Source: Chrysochromulina parva (taxonomy: Eukaryota; Haptophyta; Prymnesiales; Chrysochromulinaceae). From it: 17,946 nucleotides of DNA. Under the pieces are notes generated by a model. It saw nothing but the letters and a program-made list of their open reading frames with translations. It was not told where the DNA came from and did not search any database. The stretch spans positions 1 to 17,946 of the forward strand of contig PJAB01001040.1 of the NCBI GenBank assembly GCA_002887195.1, read 5' to 3'. Shown here one piece after another: positions 13,246 to 17,946 of the stretch; positions within the stretch are counted from its first letter, which is position 1; every line of letters starts with the position of its first letter. Made by a program: the position numbers and the translations under genes.

Positions 13246-16200
13246 TCACTTGCCGCCTCGTTCGATGTGGAGCTTCCATGCAGCCATGAAGCCGGGCGCG
13301 CGAGGCTGAGGCTCCTTCATCGACTTGTCGCAGAAGATCTCGCGGCAGAGGAAGCCGATGCTGCGCGAGGCTATCGAGTTGTACTTCCACCCTATCGTCT
13401 CGCGAACGCACAGGACCAACTCGCCCTTGCGGTTCGAGCCCTCCCCCAACGGCAGCCAGCGCCCGCCATAGTGGACTGTCGAGAGCTTCGGGGCGCCCTC
13501 GGGTGCGGCACCCCCCTCTGGCCCGTCCAGGCACAGCTTATGCGCCTCGCGCGCGAGGTCGATCTGCTCACCAGGCACGCCCTTCTCGCCATTGAGCAGC
13601 AGCTGCGGCAGCTCAGCGTCGGGGACACGGTCGATCAGAGCTTCCTTGCGCTTGCGTAGGTCGCTCAGAGCCTCGCCAGCTAGCGGCGCGGATACGGTCG
13701 AGATGTTGCCGCTCTGCCGCCCCATCTCCGCCTCGAGCCGTCCAAAGACTGCCGCCGAGCCCACGTACTTGCGCGCAACGAAGCGCTTCGACTGCTTCCC
13801 TTCGGGCGCGGACTGGTTGAACAGCTCGTAGTAGACTACAGTCGAGGCAAGCATCTTCTTGACCGCGGCGTAGTTGTTCACGTTGAAGAAGGCGAGGAAC
13901 TCGAAGTGCGTGTCCAGCGGCTTCTCGACGCGCAAGATGGAGAGGATCGTGCCCCAGGGCGACCATGTAATCTGCTCGCCCATTCGAAAGTGCTCGGAGA
14001 GCGAGCCGCACGTCTCGCGCGTGCCCGCGCCGAAGACGACCCGCGTCTGGCCGTCGTCTGTGAGCATCGCCGGCTGCACGTACTGCAGGCCCTCGATGGC
14101 CTTTTTGCCTTCGGGTCCCCTCGCCTTGAGCTCGCCGAAGCCCTTGACGCCGATGAGCTGTTGGAAGACGTCGCTCCGCCCCTTGAGTTCAAACTGGTCG
14201 ACGATCCCCGCCACCGTCTCGAAGAAGGCGGAGCGCACGGTGAGGGTGACGAACTCGTCCAGCATGCGTTCCATCGTGAGGCATGACGCCTTGTCCGCCG
14301 CGCTGTTCTGCATCGTCCAGATGCGGTGCAGCCGGAGCACGTTCATCTGGGAGCCATCTGGACGGAGCCGCTGGCCGGCATCGAGTAGCCCAAGACCCGC
14401 CGCTGCGACGGCAGGCATGCCCGACTGCGTGCGCATCGTCGTGGTGTAGTCCCAGCTTCGGAAGTCTGTCCAGCGCGGCACACTCTCCGAATCGTCCCAC
14501 GCGCCGGCGCTCATCATCACGATCTCCTGCAGCGCGTTGGGATCTTTGGTCTTCTTGTCCTCCTCGCCCTCTGCGTACCGGAGGGGTAGCCCGTACGCCG
14601 CCTCCGAGGCACCCCCCTGCGCCTCGCGCCCCGCCAGCAGCCGGTACGTCTTGGGCAACCGCATCGGCTCATCCATATCGGGCACGAGCGCCCTGTCGAG
14701 CTTCTGCAGCAGCGAATTCTTCGCGACGCCGCCGATGCCCGAGGCGACCATGTCGTTGAGCAGGATGGCGGAGCCGCCCGGTGGCGGCGTCGAGAGCTCG
14801 CCTTGGATGGCTTGCAAGTCCTCAACCGTGAGGTACGTGATCCAGTGGAGGAGCGACGCCTGCGCCGCCCTGGACGCATCGATGGCCTTTTGGATGGCCT
14901 TCGCCCACGCCTTGGCAGCCGCCGCCTCCCCCTCGCCGTCGAGGTCGCCACACCAGGCCCGTGCCTCGTCGGCGCTCACCTTGATGCACGGCTTGCGCTT
15001 CACAAGCTTCGACAGGAAGCGGCGCGGCGCCGCGTTGGGCACCTTTTGCTGCAAAAGCACCATGTCAAAGGTGCAGCCGCACTCATTCGATTTGTACATG
15101 ACCTTGTATATGGAGCGGATCAAATCGGCCTGCTCGACGCTCACGTCGCCCACCGCCTCGGCCGCCACGCTCAAAATCGAGGCTGCGTCGAGCTTGCTCG
15201 CCGTGAACATGTCGAACGCCTGCGAGAGCGCCTCGGAGATATAATCTCGCAGCTTCTTGACGGAGCGCGAGTTGCGCGACTTGACCATCTTCTCCTCGGC
15301 GAGCTGCTCCGCCGTCATCCCCGCCATTCGCGGGCTGAACAACGGGTCCGCCGCGGCCGCATCGATCGCGGGCACGAGCGCCGCCACGTCCTCCGCTGGA
15401 GAGTCGGGCGGGGGCTCCGGAAGGGCGCCAACGACGTCGGAGGATGACGAAACTGGCGGGTCGGCCCACACGCCCACCTTTTTGGTGCGCATCTCGTACG
15501 TGGCGGCGCCGACGAGGTCGAGCAGTGCGTTCAAGCAGTCGCGGATCTGGTCGATGTCGATGTCGTTCGGGTTCTTGAGCACCGTCGCATCAGCCTCAAG
15601 AGCGGCGATCTCCTCCTTGACCGCAGCGAGCCCCTCGAGTGGGGTCGCTCCCTTGGGAATCGCGCCGCGCACACGCCCGTCGATGGGCCCAAGGAGCTTG
15701 GCGAGCTCGCACAGCTTGTCGAAGCTGAGCTGCGGCGGCTTGGGCTTGGGCGTGTTGCTCGGCGGGGGTGAGACACCGAGGACTGGCTCCTTGCCCTTGG
15801 GTCCGCTGGGGCTGCCGGCCTTGCGCCAGGCTGCCCACGTGTACCGCGCGGCCGAACCGATGGTGAGCATCTGGAGGGTGGTCGGGTCCTCCATAAGGCG
15901 CTTGAGCTTCTCTGAGAGGAAGAGGTCATACGCGGCATGGTCGCCCACGACGGCGCCGCTGCTCACGCCCGTCGCGTTGCGCACCATCGCGGGCAAGCAG
16001 CCGATGAAGCTGGCCAGCTCGACGTTGTCGACGGCGAGCTCATCCGACGCATCCGACGCAGGGATCAGGTACTCCTCCGGCGCCGCCTCCTCGACTGCGG
16101 CGTCGCCAGCGTCGCCGGCGTCGCCGCAGGGATAGGCGAGCCACTGCTTGTACTGTGCCTCGGCCGCCGCCAACTCCTCGGCGCCCTCGGCGCCCTCGGT

Positions 16201-17781
16201 AAAGATGTGTCCAGCGCCCAAATATTTGGGCTCGAGCTCCTTCGCCTCGAGCTGCTCGAAGCGCTGGTTGAGCTGCTCGCCCAAAGGGGTGCCCGCCAGT
16301 CGGATCGCCAGCTGCGTCGAGAGAGGAATCTCCGCCTCCCGGTTGAAGCAATGCATGCGCAACGCGCCGCGCGCGTCGGCGTACTCGGCGAGCCCCTCGA
16401 TCAGGAGCTTCTCGAGGGCCTCGAGCTTCGCCTGGGCGCCGCGCAGCTCGTTCGCGATGGCGGGGAACTGGCCTTCTATGGCCTCCGCTTCAGCGGGCTC
16501 CGGCTCGGGAGCGAGCTGCCAGTGCAGCAGCTGCTCCCATCGAACGTTGGCACGCTTCTCGTACCGGAGCGCATTGAGCACGTGGAGTGCATGCTGCTTC
16601 AGCAGCGCGGGATCGGTGCTGCCGGTCACGTGCTGGTAGCCGGAGAGGAGCTCGCCCATCAGGGTGCGCTTCGTCTCGCAGAGGAGCCCGAGAAAGTCGC
16701 GCATCTTCATCCGCGTCGGCGAACGGCAAGGCGCACGCGGCCGGTGGGGGCACCAGCAGCCGGGTAGTCTGGGCGGTCCGGGTAGTCCCTGGCGCGCGCG
16801 CGCCTCCGGCGACGGGTAGGGCTTGACGGTGCCGTCCTCGGCGAGCCCGATGCTCTTCCAAAGAGAGAAGAGGCGCTCGGCGATGGCCAGTCCCCACGCC
16901 TGCTGCAGCGGCGCGCCCACCTCCGCACACTTACTCCAGCGAACTCCCTCCCATACGTCGCACGCGCCGATAGGCTTCTCGACGATCGCGCCGCCGCCGG
17001 CGGCGCCCAGCTCGAGCACGACCGATCGAAACTGATCGCGCATGTTGCTCGCGAACTCGAGCGAGCGCACGCCGAAGTCGCGCGCATGCACGCCCGTGCA
17101 CCCCTCTGAAGAGTTGCGTGTGCCGCCGCGGAGCGCCTTGAGCATCGGCGGCGCGGGCGGCAGCGCGATCGGCACCGCGTCCGGGCTACCGGGCGGATTG
17201 CGCTTCCTTCGCGCCTTGAGGATGTCGGCGACGAGCGAGCCGATCTCGGGGACGATCTCGGCACTCGGCCCGTCCGGTAGAGCCTGCATCAGCTGGTTGC
17301 GGAACGCCTTGTCGAACAGCCGCTCCTCGAGCGGACCGTCGGCCCAGACGATCCCGCGCAGTCGGAAGTAGAGCCGCGTCGACACCCGTCCATCATCATA
17401 GCGGTAGAGGACCATCGCCGGAGGCGCTGTGGAATTCCACGCCATCGGCTTCGCCGTGGCCATCGTCTGCTTCAGCTTGCGCGCCACGGCGCCAACCGCC
17501 ATCGCCCTCTCCGACAGCTGCTTTCGCGTCTGCTGGCGACAGAGCCGCAGGCGCGCCCAGAGCAGCAGCGCGGACGCAAGCTCGGCGGGACCCATGATAT
17601 CGTCGTCGTCCTCCAGGATCTGCTCCGCACCCGCGCCAAGCAGCTCGGCCAGCGACTTTCCGGTGTGCTCGATGCCCTCGCACATCTGGACGAGGTCCGC
17701 AGAGCAGGTGGGTAGCACTGCGTCGAGCGCGGCCCGGATAGCTTTGTTGCGCGCAATCTGCTCAGGAGTGCGCTCCGCCAT
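13246..17781 (-). CDS. Large hypothetical protein in one uninterrupted ORF (1511 aa)
   Basis: The frame starts at ATG 17781-17779 and ends at TGA 13248-13246. I do not recognise any domain. The protein appears soluble, without a signal peptide or membrane segment. It starts MAERTPEQIARNKAIR and has an acidic EDDDD patch early on. There is a Pro/Arg/Cys-rich low-complexity segment (~331-355), a DAGDAGDAA stretch (~550) and a Pro/Lys linker (~667-685, SPPPSNTPKPKPP). A long helical-looking C-terminal half includes FEFLAFFNVNNYAAVKKML. Length and composition along the frame, including strong third-position GC, support a real gene. Opposite-strand frames are shadows. It is convergent with the GIKP gene. 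It might be a lineage-specific or mobile/viral-derived gene, but nothing in it proves this. Confidence 0.75.
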   Translation of the reverse strand: MAERTPEQIARNKAIRAALDAVLPTCSADLVQMCEGIEHTGKSLAELLGAGAEQILEDDDDIMGPAELASALLLWARLRLCRQQTRKQLSERAMAVGAVARKLKQTMATAKPMAWNSTAPPAMVLYRYDDGRVSTRLYFRLRGIVWADGPLEERLFDKAFRNQLMQALPDGPSAEIVPEIGSLVADILKARRKRNPPGSPDAVPIALPPAPPMLKALRGGTRNSSEGCTGVHARDFGVRSLEFASNMRDQFRSVVLELGAAGGGAIVEKPIGACDVWEGVRWSKCAEVGAPLQQAWGLAIAERLFSLWKSIGLAEDGTVKPYPSPEARARQGLPGPPRLPGCWCPHRPRAPCRSPTRMKMRDFLGLLCETKRTLMGELLSGYQHVTGSTDPALLKQHALHVLNALRYEKRANVRWEQLLHWQLAPEPEPAEAEAIEGQFPAIANELRGAQAKLEALEKLLIEGLAEYADARGALRMHCFNREAEIPLSTQLAIRLAGTPLGEQLNQRFEQLEAKELEPKYLGAGHIFTEGAEGAEELAAAEAQYKQWLAYPCGDAGDAGDAAVEEAAPEEYLIPASDASDELAVDNVELASFIGCLPAMVRNATGVSSGAVVGDHAAYDLFLSEKLKRLMEDPTTLQMLTIGSAARYTWAAWRKAGSPSGPKGKEPVLGVSPPPSNTPKPKPPQLSFDKLCELAKLLGPIDGRVRGAIPKGATPLEGLAAVKEEIAALEADATVLKNPNDIDIDQIRDCLNALLDLVGAATYEMRTKKVGVWADPPVSSSSDVVGALPEPPPDSPAEDVAALVPAIDAAAADPLFSPRMAGMTAEQLAEEKMVKSRNSRSVKKLRDYISEALSQAFDMFTASKLDAASILSVAAEAVGDVSVEQADLIRSIYKVMYKSNECGCTFDMVLLQQKVPNAAPRRFLSKLVKRKPCIKVSADEARAWCGDLDGEGEAAAAKAWAKAIQKAIDASRAAQASLLHWITYLTVEDLQAIQGELSTPPPGGSAILLNDMVASGIGGVAKNSLLQKLDRALVPDMDEPMRLPKTYRLLAGREAQGGASEAAYGLPLRYAEGEEDKKTKDPNALQEIVMMSAGAWDDSESVPRWTDFRSWDYTTTMRTQSGMPAVAAAGLGLLDAGQRLRPDGSQMNVLRLHRIWTMQNSAADKASCLTMERMLDEFVTLTVRSAFFETVAGIVDQFELKGRSDVFQQLIGVKGFGELKARGPEGKKAIEGLQYVQPAMLTDDGQTRVVFGAGTRETCGSLSEHFRMGEQITWSPWGTILSILRVEKPLDTHFEFLAFFNVNNYAAVKKMLASTVVYYELFNQSAPEGKQSKRFVARKYVGSAAVFGRLEAEMGRQSGNISTVSAPLAGEALSDLRKRKEALIDRVPDAELPQLLLNGEKGVPGEQIDLAREAHKLCLDGPEGGAAPEGAPKLSTVHYGGRWLPLGEGSNRKGELVLCVRETIGWKYNSIASRSIGFLCREIFCDKSMKEPQPRAPGFMAAWKLHIERGGK

Positions 17782-17946
17782 TTGAGCGTGCTGGGCGCGT
17801 CGAGTTCGCGCGGACGGTTCGCATCATTGTGTGCGGAGACGGATTGGCGGGTGTGGCGTGAAGCTGCAACGCCTGAAGGGCGAAGTGGATGACCCAATCC
17901 CCCCTTCGTAACATGGGCGATGTCACACAGTGTGAATTCACAGTGC
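17782..17946 (-). promoter_or_regulatory. Upstream region of the 1511-aa gene, with palindromes
   Basis: These 165 bases precede the ATG on the minus strand. They contain CCAAT in both orientations (GCCAATCC on the minus strand near 17847, and CCAATCC on the plus strand at 17894). The overlapping palindromes TCACAC-A-GTGTGA (17923-17935) and TGTGAATTCACA (17931-17942) lie at the window edge. Promoter function is inferred from position only. Confidence 0.3.

Noticed and set aside
15257..16767. Long plus-strand ORFs (292 and 276 codons)
   Set aside because: They are antisense shadows of the 1511-aa gene caused by high GC at third positions, with no recognisable motif.

Overview
The window looks like nuclear DNA of a GC-rich unicellular eukaryote, most likely a haptophyte-type alga. 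Three things support this. There are GT-AG introns whose removal restores conserved domains. The genes are long and monocistronic, with bacterial-type Shine-Dalgarno signals absent. The ankyrin repeats have the Ala/Asp-rich 'AVDQADSNGATPL' style common in haptophyte genomes. The lineage call is inference from style, not from a marker gene.

Layout, left to right. (1) 1-248, minus: the 5' part of a gene that leaves the window, with a CxxC motif. (2) 947-3045, plus: a 636-aa EF-hand protein with one intron and two EF-hand pairs. (3) 3378-5396, plus: an F-box/JmjC 2-oxoglutarate oxygenase of the JMJD6 type. Its single intron is built from tandem duplications of the splice-junction region. (4) 5676-8387, plus: an ankyrin-repeat protein with a basic/coiled-coil middle, an RGG-type patch and a C-terminal C3HC4 RING finger, probably an E3 ubiquitin ligase. 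(5) 9259-11253, plus: an unrecognised protein with one C-terminal membrane segment, preceded by a very hydrophobic 41-codon upstream ORF. (6) 11368-12351, plus: an unrecognised 327-aa protein containing two diverged copies of a GIKPxTxEPW module. (7) 13246-17781, minus: an unrecognised 1511-aa soluble protein in one uninterrupted reading frame.

The genes show no shared pathway. The JmjC protein (F-box) and the ankyrin/RING protein could both touch ubiquitin signalling, but adjacency alone does not establish a link. I see no mobile element, CRISPR array, rRNA or tRNA.

The most interesting observation is the JmjC intron (4673-4993). It contains three extra copies of the exon-1 end. One of them is fused directly to a copy of the exon-2 start, so the intron carries a near-perfect copy (50 of 52 bases) of the spliced exon-exon junction. 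This is what intron birth by tandem duplication of a once continuous exon would leave behind.
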